A stretch of DNA of 64,000 bases from Auanema rhodensis (lineage: Eukaryota > Nematoda > Chromadorea > Rhabditida > Rhabditidae). Positions within the stretch are counted from its first letter, which is position 1. Each line of letters starts with the position of its first letter. The stretch covers positions 19,788,688 to 19,852,687 of the forward strand of contig OZ059895.1 of assembly GCA_964057225.1 (NCBI GenBank), read 5' to 3'. Shown in pieces: positions 23,167 to 35,900 of the stretch. The position numbers and the translations under genes were made by a program. Under the pieces are notes generated by a model. The model did not search any database. It worked only from the letters and a program-made list of their open reading frames with translations, and was not told where the DNA came from.

Positions 23167-25272
23167 GATATCAACTGATATAAGTTCACACTTATATCCT
23201 CGATTTTCACCCTGAAGAATTAATTTTTTCGTTGAATAACATTGTCCATCGTCTTTGCCTTGAAAAAAGGAATCTAAAAACGTCTACTTTTTGCTAAATT
23301 ATTTTGAAATTTTTTGAAAAAATTTTTGTCAAAATGTTTTTGGAAGCAATGTTGAGTGTACATGGAAACTCAACATACACTAATGCATCATTTTTCAAAC
23401 GATCATAACTAATTTTTGTATTAAGCGTTTCTCAGTGTAGTGTAGTGCATTCGATGCGGATTTTTAAGCTGCGTTGATCTGTGTTATCAGATTTGCGCTA
23501 GCTTAAAAATGCACCGAGATATCAACTGATATAAGTTCACACTTATATCCTAGATTTTCACCCTGAAGAATTAATTTTTTCGTTGAATAACATTGTCCAT
23601 CGTCTTTGCCTTGAAAAAAGGAATCTAAAAACGTCTATTTTTTGCTAAATTATTTTGAAATTTTTTGAAAAAATTTTTGTCAAAATGTTTTTGGAAGCAA
23701 TGTTGAGTGTACATGGAAACTCAACATACACTAATGCATCATTTTTCAAACGATCATAACTAATTTTTGTATTAAGCGTTTCTCAATGTAGTTTAGTGCA
23801 TTCGATGCGGATTTTTAAGCTGCGTTGATCTGTGTTATCAGATTTGCGCTAGCTCAAAAATGCACCGAGATATCAACTGATATAAGTTCACACTTATAAC
23901 CTCGATTTTCACCCTGAAGAATTAATTTTTTCGTTGAATAACATTGTCCATCGTCTTTGCCTTGAAAAAAGGAATCTAAAAACGTCTACTTTTTGCTAAA
24001 TTATTTTGAAATTTTTTGAAAAAATTTTTGTCAAAATGTTTTTGGAAGCAATGTTGAGTGTACATGGAAACTCAACATACACTAATGCATCATTTTTCAA
24101 ACGATCATAACTAATTTTTGTATTAAGCGTTTCTCAATGTAGTGTAGTGCATTCGATGCGGATTTTTAAGCTGCGTTGATCTGTGTTATCAGATTTGCGC
24201 TAGCTCAAAAATGCACCGAGATATCAACTGATATAAGTTCACACTTATATCCTCGATTTTCACCCTGAAGAATTGATTTTTTCGTTGAATAACATTGTCC
24301 ATCGTCTTTGCCTTGAAAAAAGGAATCTAAAAACGTCTACTTTTTGCTAAATTATTTTGAAATTTTTTGAAAAAATTTTTGTCAAAATGTTTTTGGAAGC
24401 AATGTTGAGTGTACATGGAAACTCAACATACACTAATGCATCATTTTTCAAACGATCATAACTAATTTTTGTATTAAGCGTTTCTCAGTGTAGTGTAGTG
24501 CATTCGATGCGGATTTTTAAGCTGCGTTGATCTGTGTTATCAGATTTGCGCTAGCTTAAATATGCACCGAGATATCAACTGATATAAGTTCACACTTATA
24601 TCCTAGATTTTCACCCTGAAGAATTAATTTTTTCGTTGAATAACATTGTCCATCGTCTTTGCCTTGAAAAAAGGAATCTAAAAACGTCTATTTTTTGCTA
24701 AATTATTTTGAAATTTTTTGAAAAAATTTTTGTCAAAATGTTTTTGGAAGCAATGTTGAGTGTACATGGAAACTCAACATACACTAATGCATCATTTTTC
24801 AAACGATCATAACTAATTTTTGTATTAAGCGTTTCTCAATGTAGTGTAGTGCATTCGATGCGGATTTTTAAGCTGCGTTGATCTGTGTTATCAGATTTGC
24901 GCTAGCTCAAAAATGCACCGAGATATCAACTGATATAAGTTCACACTTATAACCTCGATTTTCACCCTGAAGAATTAATTTTTTCGTTGAATAACATTGT
25001 CCATCGTCTTTGCCTTGAAAAAAGGAATCTAAAAACGTCTACTTTTTGCTAAATTATTTTGAAATTTTTTGAAAAAATTTTTGTCAAAATGTTTTTGGAA
25101 GCAATGTTGAGTGTACATGGAAACTCAACATACACTAATGCATCATTTTTCAAACGATCATAACTAATTTTTGTATTAAGCGTTTCTCAATGTAGTGTAG
25201 TGCATTCGATGCGGATTTTTAAGCTGCGTTGATCTGTGTTATCAGATTTGCGCTAGCTCAAAAATGCACCGA
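23167..25272 (+). repeat. Divergent subfamily, three-unit higher-order repeat in two copies
   Basis: All six units share ACGTCTA near 114-120, TTTTTTGAAAAA instead of the CG palindrome at 144-155, and GCGTTGATC near 305-313. Five of them carry GTAGTGTAG; the unit at 23518 has GTAGTTTAG. Within each triplet, unit 1 (23167, 24220) has CTCAGTGTAG, unit 2 (23518, 24571) has ATCCTAGATT and CTATTTTTTGC, and unit 3 (23869, 24922) has TTATAACCTCG and AGCTCAAAA. The period is 1053 bp. The copies differ at a few places, such as AATTGATTTT only at 24220, so the duplication is older than that of the left domain. Confidence 0.9.
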
Positions 25273-25974
25273 GATATCAACTGATATAAGTTCACACTTA
25301 TATCCTCGATTTGCACCCTGAAGAATTGAATTTTTTCGTTGAATAACATTATCCATCGTCTTTGCCTTGAAAAAAGGAATCTGAAAACATCTACTTTTGC
25401 TAGATTATTTTGAAATTTCTCGAAAAAATTTTTGTCAAAATGTTTTTGGAAGCAATGTTGAGTGTACATGGAAACTCAACATACACTAATGCATCATTTT
25501 TCAAACGATCATAACTAATTTTTGTATTAAGCGTTTCTCAATGTAGTGTAGTGCATTCGATGCGGATTTTTAAGCTGCGTTGATCTGTGTTATCAGATTT
25601 GCGCTAGCTCAAAAATGCACCGAGATATCAACTGATATAAGTTCACACTTATATCCTCGATTTGCACCCTGAAGAATTGAATTTTTTCGTTGAATAACAT
25701 TATCCATCGTCTTTGCCTTGAAAAAAGGAATCTAAAAACATCTACTTTTGCTAGATTATTTTGAAATTTCTCGAAAAAATTTTTGTCAAAATGTTTTTGG
25801 AAGCAATGTTGAGTGTACATGGAAACTCAACATACACTAATGCATCATTTTTCAAACGATCATAACTAATTTTTGTATTAAGCGTTTCTCAATGTAGTGT
25901 AGTGCATTCGATGCGGATTTTTTAGCTGCGTTGATCTGTGTTATCAGATTTGCGCTAGCTTAAAAATGCACCGA
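25273..25974 (+). repeat. Duplicated pair of atypical units with a compensated indel
   Basis: The two units share TTTGCACCC, AATTGAATTTTT (one inserted base), ATTATCC, CTACTTTTGCTAGATT (one base missing) and TTTCTCGAAA. The insertion and deletion cancel, so each unit is still 351 bp. They differ at position 110 (G in the first, A in the second), 300 (A, then T) and 338 (C, then T). The segment with the missing T reappears in the unit at 27028, which lacks the insertion and is therefore 350 bp. Confidence 0.9.
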
Positions 25975-28900
25975 GATATCAACTGATATAAGTTCACACT
26001 TATATCCTCGATTTTCACCCTGAAGAATTAATTTTTTCGTTGAATAGCATTGTCCATCGTCTTTGCCTCAAAAAAAGGAATCTAAAAACATCTACTTTTT
26101 GATAAATTATTTTAAAATTTTTCGAAAAAATTTTTGTCAAATTGTTTTTGGAAGCAATGTTGAGTGTACATGGAAACTCAACATACACTAATGCATCATT
26201 TTTCAAACGATCATAACTAATTTTTGTATTGAGCGTTTCTCAATGTAGTATAGTGCATTCGATGCGGATTTTTAAGCTGCGTCGATCTGTGTTATCAGAT
26301 TTGCGCTAGCTTAAAAATGCACCGAGATATCAACTGATATAAGTTCACACTTACATCCTCGATTTTCACCCTGAAGAATTAATTTTTTCGTTGAATAACA
26401 TTGTCCATCTTCTTTGCCTTAAAAAAAGGAATCTAAAAACATCTACTTTTTGCTAAATTATTTTGAAATTTTTCGAAAAATTTTTTGTCAAAATGTTTTT
26501 GGAAGCAATGTTGAGTGTACATGGAAACTCAACATACACTAATGCATCATTTTTCAAACGATCATAACTAATTTTTGTATTGAGCGTTTCTCAATGTAGT
26601 ATAGTGCATTCGATGCGGATTTTTAAGCTGCGTCGATCTGTGTTTTCAGATTTGCGCTTGCTTAAAAATGCACCGAGATATCAACTGATATAAGTTCACA
26701 CTTAGATCCTCGATTTTCACCCTGAAGAATTAATTTTTTCGTTGAATAACAATGTCCATCGTCTTTGCCTTGGAAAAAGGAATCTAAAAACATCTACTTT
26801 TTGCTAAATTATTTTGAAATTTTTCGAAAAAATTTTTGTCAAAATGTTTTTGGAAGCAATGTTGAGTGTACATGGAAACTCAACATACACTAATGCATCA
26901 TTTTTCAAACGACCATAACTAATTTTTGTATTGAGCGTTTCTCAATGTAGTATAGTGCATTCGATGCGGATTTTTAAGCTGCGTCGATCTGTGTTATCAG
27001 ATTTGCGCTAGCTTAAAAATGCACCGAGATATCAACTGATATAAGTTCACACTTACATCCTCGATTTTCACCCTGAAGAATTAATTTTTTCGTTGAATAA
27101 CAATGTCCATCGTCTTTGCCTTGAAAAAAGGAATCTAAAAACATCTACTTTTGCTAGATTATTTTGAAATTTCTCGAAAAAATTTTTGTCAAAATGTTTT
27201 TGGAAGCAATGTTGAGTGTACATGGAAACTCAACATACACTAATGCATCATTTTTCAAACGATCATAACTAATTTTTGTATTAAGCGTTTCTCAATGTAG
27301 TGTAGTGCATTCGATGCGGATTTTTTAGCTGCGTTGATCTGTGTTATCAGATTTGCGCTAGCTTAAAAATGCACCGAGATATCAACTGATATAAGTTCAC
27401 ACTTACATCCTCGATTTTCACCCTGAAGAATTAATTTTTTCGTTGAATAACATTGTCCATCTTCTTTGCCTTAAAAAAAGGAATCTAAAAACATCTACTT
27501 TTTGCTAAATTATTTTGAAATTTTTCGAAAAATTTTTTGTCAAAATGTTTTTGGAAGCAATGTTGAGTGTACATGGAAACTCAACATACACTAATGCATC
27601 ATTTTTCAAACGATCATAACTAATTTTTGTATTGAGCGTTTCTCAATGTAGTATAGTGCATTCGATGCGGATTTTTAAGCTGCGTCGATCTGTGTTTTCA
27701 GATTTGCGCTTGCTTAAAAATGCACCGAGATATCAACTGATATAAGTTCACACTTAGATCCTCGATTTTCACCCTGAAGAATTAATTTTTTCGTTGAATA
27801 ACAATGTCCATCGTCTTTGCCTTGGAAAAAGGAATCTAAAAACATCTACTTTTTGCTAAATTATTTTGAAATTTTTCGAAAAAATTTTTGTCAAAATGTT
27901 TTTGGAAGCAATGTTGAGTGTACATGGAAACTCAACATACACTAATGCATCATTTTTCAAACGACCATAACTAATTTTTGTATTGAGCGTTTCTCAATGT
28001 AGTATAGTGCATTCGATGCGGATTTTTAAGCTGCGTCGATCTGTGTTATCAGATTTGCGCTAGCTTAAAAATGCACCGAGATATCAACTGATATAAGTTC
28101 ACACTTACATCCTCGATTTTCACCCTGAAGAATTAATTTTTTCGTTGAATAACAATGTCCATCGTCTTTGCCTTGAAAAAAGGAATCTAAAAACATCTAC
28201 TTTTTGCTAAATTATTTTAAAATTTTTCGAAAAAATTTTTGTCAAAATGTTTTTGGAAGCAATGTTGAGTGTACATGGAAACTCAACATACACTAATGCA
28301 TCATTTTTCAAACGATCATAACTAATTTTTGTATTGAGCGTTTCTCAATGTAGTATAGTGCATTCGATGCGGATTTTTAAGCTGCGTCGATCTGTGTTTT
28401 CAGATTTGCGCTTGCTTAAAAATGCACCGAGATATCAACTGATATAAGTTCACACTTAGATCCTCGATTTTCACCCTGAAGAATTAATTTTTTCGTTGAA
28501 TAACAATGTCCATCGTCTTTGCCTTGGAAAAAGGAATCTAAAAACATCTACTTTTTGCTAAATTATTTTGAAATTTTTCGAAAAAATTTTTGTCAAAATG
28601 TTTTTGGAAGCAATGTTGAGTGTACATGGAAACTCAACATACACTAATGCATCATTTTTCAAACGACCATAACTAATTTTTGTATTGAGCGTTTCTCAAT
28701 GTAGTATAGTGCATTCGATGCGGATTTTTAAGCTGCGTCGATCTGTGTTATCAGATTTGCGCTAGCTTAAAAATGCACCGAGATATCAACTGATATAAGT
28801 TCACACTTACATCCTCGATTTTCACCCTGAAGAATTAATTTTTTCGTTGAATAACAATGTCCATCGTCTTTGCCTTGAAAAAAGGAATCTAAAAACATCT

Positions 28901-30887
28901 ACTTTTTGCTAAATTATTTTGAAATTTTTCGAAAAAATTTTTGTCAAAATGTTTTTGGAAGCAATGTTGAGTGTACATGGAAACTCAACATACACTAATG
29001 CATCATTTTTCAAACGATCATAACTAATTTTTGTATTGAGCGTTTCTCAATGTAGTATAGTGCATTCGATGCGGATTTTTAAGCTGCGTCGATCTGTGTT
29101 ATCAGATTTGCGCTAGCTTAAAAATGCACCGAGATATCAACTGATATAAGTTCACACTTACATCCTCGATTTTCACCCTGAAGAATTAATTTTTTCGTTG
29201 AATAACAATGTCCATCGTCTTTGCCTTGAAAAAAGGAATCTAAAAACATCTACTTTTTGCTAAATTATTTTGAAATTTTTCGAAAAAATTTTTGTCAAAA
29301 TGTTTTTGGAAGCAATGTTGAGTGTACATGGAAACTCAACATACACTAATGCATCATTTTTCAAACGATCATAACTAATTTTTGTATTGAGCGTTTCTCA
29401 ATGTAGTATAGTGCATTCGATGCGGATTTTTAAGCTGCGTCGATCTGTGTTATCAGATTTGCGCTAGCTTAAAAATGCACCGAGATATCAACTGATATAA
29501 GTTCACACTTAGATCCTCGATTTTCACCCTGAAGAATTAATTTTTTCGTTGAATAACAATGTCCATCGTCTTTGCCTTGAAAAAAGGAATCTAAAAACAT
29601 CTACTTTTTGCTAAATTATTTTGAAATTTTTCGAAAAAATTTTTGTCAAAATGTTTTTGGAAGCAATGTTGAGTGTACATGGAAACTCAACATACACTAA
29701 TGCATCATTTTTCAAACGATCATAACTAATTTTTGTATTGAGCGTTTCTCAATGTAGTATAGTGCATTCGATGCGGATTTTTAAGCTGCGTCGATCTGTG
29801 TTATCAGATTTGCGCTAGCTTAAAAATGCACCGAGATATCAACTGATATAAGTTCACACTTAGATCCTCGATTTTCACCCTGAAGAATTAATTTTTTCGT
29901 TGAATAACAATGTCCATCGTCTTTGCCTTGAAAAAAGGAATCTGAGAACATCTACGTTTTGCTAAATTATTTTGAAATTTTTCGAAAAAATTTTTGTCAA
30001 AATGTTTTTGGAAGCAATGTTGAGTGTACATGGAAACTCAACATACACTAATGCATCATTTTTCAAACGACCATAACTAATTTTTGTATTGAGCGTTTCT
30101 CAATGTAGTATAGTGCATTCGATGCGGATTTTTAAGCTGCGTCGATCTGTGTTATCAGATTTGCGCTAGCTTAAAAATGCACCGAGATATCAACTGATAT
30201 AAGTTCACACTTAGATCCTCGATTTTCACCCTGAAGAATTAATTTTTTCGTTGAATAACAATGTCCATCGTCTTTGCCTTGAAAAAAGGAATCTGAGAAC
30301 ATCTACGTTTTGCTAAATTATTTTGAAATTTTTCGAAAAAATTTTTGTCAAAATGTTTTTGGAAGCAATGTTGAGTGTACATGGAAACTCAACATACACT
30401 AATGCATCATTTTTCAAACGATCATAACTAATTTTTGTATTGAGCGTTTCTCAATGTAGTATAGTGCATTCGATGCGGATTTTTAAGCTGTGTCGATCTG
30501 TGTTATCAGATTTGCGCTAGCTTGAAAATGCACCGAGATATCAACTGATATAAGTTCACACTTAGATCCTCGATTTTCACCCTGAAGAATTAATTTTTTC
30601 GTCGAATAACAATGTCCATCGTCTTTGCCTTGAAAAAAGGAATCTAAAAACATCTACTTTTTGCTAAATTATTTTGAAATTTTTCGAAAAAATTTTTGTC
30701 AAAATGTTTTTGGAAGCAATGTTGAGTGTACATGGAAACTCAACATACACTAATGCATCATTTTTCAAACGATCATAACTAATTTTTGTATTAAGCGTTT
30801 CTCAATGTAGTATAGTGCATTCGATGCGGATTTTTAAGCTGCGTCGATCTGTGTTTTCAGATTTGCGCTAGCTTAAAAATGCACCGA
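25975..30887 (+). repeat. Transition domain: appearance of the TTGAGCG subfamily, partial three-unit order
   Basis: From 25975, position 257 changes from A to G (TATTGAGCG), and from 26326 position 29 changes from T to C or G; both dominate the right side of the window. Units at 26326 and 27378 share CATCTTCTTTG, CGAAAAATTTTTTG, GTGTTTTC and GCTTGC. Units at 26677, 27729 and 28431 share GGAAAAAGG and CGACCAT. This gives a triplet spaced 1052 bp, one base short because the unit at 27028 is 350 bp. Units at 29835 and 30186 share TCTGAGAAC and CTACGTTTT. The unit at 28782 matches its neighbour at 29133 closely. The unit at 30537 alone has CGTCGAATAAC. Confidence 0.85.
27028..27377 (+). repeat. 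350-bp chimeric unit
   Basis: The left part (C29, A76, AAAAAAGG, A110) matches neighbouring units such as 28782. From about position 121 onward it has CTACTTTTGCTAGATT, TTTCTCG, TATTAAGCG, GTAGTGTAG and TTTTTTAGCTGCGTTGATC, which match the unit at 25624. The missing T in CTTTTGC, without the inserted base that accompanies it at 25273 and 25624, makes the unit 350 bp. This is the expected product of an exchange or conversion between two units a few copies apart. Confidence 0.88.
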
Positions 30888-32992
30888 GATATCAACTGAT
30901 ATAAGTTCACACTTACATCCTCGATTTTCACCCTGAAGAATTAATTTTTTCGTTGAATAACATTGTCCATCGTCTTTGCCTTGAAAGAAAGAATCTGAAA
31001 ACATCTACTTTTTGCTAAATTATTTTGAAATTTTTCGAAAAAATTTTTGTCAAAATGTTTTTGGAAGCAATGTTGAGTGTACATGGAAACTCAACATACA
31101 CTAATGCATCATTTTTCAAACGATCATAACTAATTTTTGTATTAAGCGTTTCTCAATGTAGTATAGTGCATTCGATGCGGATTTTTAAGCTGCGTCGATC
31201 TGTGTTTTCAGATTTGCGCTTGCTTAAAAATGCACCGAGATATCAACTGATATAAGTTCACACTTAGATCCTCGATTTTCACCCTGAAGAATTAATTTTT
31301 TCGTTGAATAACAATGTCCATCGTCTTTGCCTTGAAAAAAGGAATCTAAAAACATCTACTTTTTGCTAAATTATTTTGAAATTTTTCGAAAAAATTTTTG
31401 TCAAAATGTTTTTGGAAGCAATGTTGAGTGTACATGGAAACTCAACATACACTAATGCATCATTTTTCAAACGATCATAACTAATTTCTGTATTGAGCGT
31501 TTCTCAATGTAGTATAGTGCATTCGATGCGGATTTTTAAGCTGCGTCGATCTGTGTTTTCAGATTTACGCTAGCTTAAAAATGCACCGAGATATCAACTG
31601 ATATAAGTTCACACTTACATCCTCGATTTTCACCCTGAAGAATTAATTTTTTCGTTGAATAACATTGTCCATCGTCTTTGCCTTGAAAGAAAGAATCTGA
31701 AAACATCTACTTTTTGCTAAATTATTTTGAAACTTTTCGAAAAAATTTTTGTCAAAATGTTTTTGGAAGCAATGTTGAGTGTACATGGAAACTCAACATA
31801 CACTAATGCATCATTTTACAAACGATCATAACTAATTTTGTATTGAACGTTTCTCAATGTAGTATAGTGCATTCGATGCGGATTTTTAAGCTGCGTCGAT
31901 CTGCGTTATCAGATTTGCGCTAGCTTAAAAATGCACCGAGATATCAACTGATATAAGTTCACACTTAGATCCTCGATTTTCACCCTGAAGAATTAATTTT
32001 TTCGTTGAATAACAATGTCCATCGTCTTTGCCTTGAAAAAAGGAATCTAAAAACATCTACTTTTTGCTAAATTATTTTGAAATTTTTTGAAAAAATTTTT
32101 GTCAAAATGTTTTTGGAAGCAATGTTGAGTGTACATGGAAACTCAACATACACTAATGCATCATTTTTCAAACGATCATAACTAATTTCTGTATTGAGCG
32201 TTTCGCAATGTAGTATAGTGCATTCGATGCGGATTTTTAAGCTGCGTCGATCTGTGTTTTCAGATTTGCGCTAGCTTAAAAATGCACCGAGATATCAACT
32301 GATATAAGTTCACACTTACATCCTCGATTTTCACCCTGAAGAATTAATATTTTCGTTGAATAACATTGTCCATCGTTTTTGCCTTGAAAGAAAGAATCTG
32401 AAAACATCTACTTTCTGCTAAATTATTTTGAAATTTTTCGAAAAAATTTTTGTCAAAATGTTTTTGGAAGCAATGTTGAGTGTACATGGAAACTCAACAT
32501 ACACTAATGCATCATTTTTCAAACGATCATAACTAATTTCTGTATTGAGCGTTTCGCAATGTAGTATAGTGCATTCGATGCGGATTTTTAAGCTGCGTCG
32601 ATCTGTGTTTTCAGATTTGCGCTAGCTTAAAAATGCACCGAGATATCAACTGATATAAGTTCACACTTACATCCTCGATTTTCACCCTGAAGAATTAATT
32701 TTTTCGTTGAATAACATTGTCCATCGTCTTTGCCTTGAAAGAAAGAATCTGAAAACATCTACTTTTTGCTAAATTATTTTGAAATTTTTCGAAAAAATTT
32801 TTGTCAAAATGTTTTTGGAAGCAATGTTGAGTGTACATGGAAACTCAACATACACTAATGCATCATTTTTCAAACGATCATAACTAATTTTTGTATTGAG
32901 CGTTTCTCAATGTAGTATAGTGCATTCGATGCGGATTTTTAAGCTGCGTCGATCTGTGTTTTCAGATTTGCGCTTGCTTAAAAATGCACCGA
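30888..32992 (+). repeat. Six heterogeneous units; first GAAAGAAAG types
   Basis: The unit at 30888 introduces the variant AAAGAAAG at 97-104 with G110 (TCTGAAAAC), which then alternates with the older AAAAAAGG/A110 form. The unit at 31239 brings TTTCTGTATTG (C250), and those at 31940 and 32291 bring TTTCGC (G266). The unit at 31590 lacks one T in the AATTTT run near 247-251 and carries the private changes AAACTTTTCG and TTTTACAAAC. These types recombine into the higher-order repeats further right. Confidence 0.85.
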
Positions 32993-35900
32993 GATATCAA
33001 CTGATATAAGTTCACACTTAGATCCTCGATTTTCACCCTGAAGAATTAATTTTTTCGTTGAATAACAATGTCCATCGTCTTTGCCTTGAAAAAAGGAATC
33101 TAAAAACATCTACTTTTTGCTAAATTATTTTGAAATTTTTCGAAAAAATTTTTGTCAAAATGTTTTTGGAAGCAATGTTGAGTGTACATGGAAACTCAAC
33201 ATACACTAATGCATCATTTTTCAAACGATCATAACTAATTTCTGTATTGAGCGTTTCTCAATGTAGTATAGTGCATTCGATGCGGATTTTTAAGCTGCGT
33301 CGATCTGTGTTTTCAGATTTACGCTAGCTTAAAAATGCACCGAGATATCAACTGATATAAGTTCACACTTACATCCTCGATTTTCACCCTGAAGAATTAA
33401 TTTTTTCGTTGAATAACATTGTCCATCGTCTTTGCCTTGAAAGAAAGAATCTGAAAACATCTACTTTTTGCTAAATTATTTTGAAATTTTTCGAAAAAAT
33501 TTTTGTCAAAATGTTTTTGGAAGCAATGTTGAGTGTACATGGAAACTCAACATACACTAATGCATCATTTTTCAAACGATCATAACTAATTTTTGTATTG
33601 AGCGTTTCTCAATGTAGTATAGTGCATTCGATGCGGATTTTTAAGCTGCGTCGATCTGTGTTTTCAGATTTGCGCTTGCTTAAAAATGCACCGAGATATC
33701 AACTGATATAAGTTCACACTTACATCCTCGATTTTCACCCTGAAGAATTAATTTTTTCGTTGAATAACATTGTCCATCGTTTTTGCCTTGAAAGAAAGAA
33801 TCTGAAAACATCTACTTTCTGCTAAATTATTTTGAAATTTTTCGAAAAAATTTTTGTCAAAATGTTTTTGGAAGCAATGTTGAGTGTACATGGAAACTCA
33901 ACATACACTAATGCATCATTTTTCAAACGATCATAACTAATTTCTGTATTGAGCGTTTCGCAATGTAGTATAGTGCATTCGATGCGGATTTTTAAGCTGC
34001 GTCGATCTGTGTTTTCAGATTTACGCTAGCTTAAAAATGCACCGAGATATCAACTGATATAAGTTCACACTTACATCCTCGATTTTCACCCTGAAGAATT
34101 AATTTTTTCGTTGAATAACATTGTCCATCGTCTTTGCCTTGAAAGAAAGAATCTGAAAACATCTACTTTTTGCTAAATTATTTTGAAATTTTTCGAAAAA
34201 ATTTTTGTCAAAATGTTTTTGGAAGCAATGTTGAGTGTACATGGAAACTCAACATACACTAATGCATCATTTTTCAAACGATCATAACTAATTTTTGTAT
34301 TGAGCGTTTCTCAATGTAGTATAGTGCATTCGATGCGGATTTTTAAGCTGCGTCGATCTGTGTTTTCAGATTTGCGCTTGCTTAAAAATGCACCGAGATA
34401 TCAACTGATATAAGTTCACACTTACATCCTCGATTTTCACCCTGAAGAATTAATTTTTTCGTTGAATAACATTGTCCATCGTTTTTGCCTTGAAAGAAAG
34501 AATCTGAAAACATCTACTTTCTGCTAAATTATTTTGAAATTTTTCGAAAAAATTTTTGTCAAAATGTTTTTGGAAGCAATGTTGAGTGTACATGGAAACT
34601 CAACATACACTAATGCATCATTTTTCAAACGATCATAACTAATTTCTGTATTGAGCGTTTCTCAATGTAGTATAGTGCATTCGATGCGGATTTTTAAGCT
34701 GCGTCGATCTGTGTTTTCAGATTTACGCTAGCTTAAAAATGCACCGAGATATCAACTGATATAAGTTCACACTTACATCCTCGATTTTCACCCTGAAGAA
34801 TTAATTTTTTCGTTGAATAACATTGTCCATCGTCTTTGCCTTGAAAGAAAGAATCTGAAAACATCTACTTACTGCTAAATTATTTTGAAATTTTTCGAAA
34901 AAATTTTTGTCAAAATGTTTTTGGAAGCAATGTTGAGTGTACATGGAAACTCAACATACACTAATGCATCATTTTTCAAACGATCATAACTAATTTTTGT
35001 ATTGAACGTTTCTCAATGTAGTATAGTGCATTCGATGCGGATTTTTAAGCTGCGTCGATCTGTGTTATCAGATTTGCACTAGCTTAAAAATGCACCGAGA
35101 TATCAACTGAAATAAGTTCACACTTAGATCCTCGATTTTCACCCTGAAGAATTAATTTTTTCGTTGAATAACAATGTCCATCGTCTTTGCCTTGAAAAAA
35201 GGAATCTGAAAACATCTACTTTTTGCTAAATTATTTTGAAATTTTTCGAAAAAATTTTTGTCAAAATGTTTTTGGAAGCAATGTTGAGTGTACATGGAAA
35301 CTCAACATACACTAATGCATCATTTTTCAAACGATCATAACTAATTTCTGTATTGAGCGTTTCGCAATGTAGTATAGTGCATTCGATGCGGATTTTTAAG
35401 CTGCGTCGATCTGTGTTTTCAGATTTGCGCTTGCTTAAAAATGCACCGAGATATCAACTGATATAAGTTCACACTTAGATCCTCGATTTTCACCCTGAAG
35501 AATTAATTTTTTCGTTGAATAACAATGTCCATCGTCTTTGCCTTGAAAAAAAGGAATCTAAAAACATCTACTTTTTGCTAAATTATTTTGAAATTTTTCG
35601 AAAAAATTTTTGTCAAAATGTTTTTGGAAGCAATGTTGAGTGTACATGGAAACTCAACATACACTAATGCATCATTTTTCAAACGATCATAACTAATTTC
35701 TGTATTGAGCGTTTCTCAATGTAGTATAGTGCATTCGATGCGGATTTTTAAGCTGCGTCGATCTGTGTTTTCAGATTTACGCTAGCTTAAAAATGCACCG
35801 AGATATCAACTGATATAAGTTCACACTTACATCCTCGATTTTCACCCTGAAGAATTAATTTTTTCGTTGAATAACATTGTCCATCGTCTTTGCCTTGAAA

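Noticed and set aside
25242-25820. Two minus-strand 75-codon frames (25242-25469 and 25593-25820)
   Set aside because: They exist only because the units at 25273 and 25624 have an inserted base and a missing base that shift the frame locally. They run across the unit boundary, are copies of each other, and are closed in all other units.
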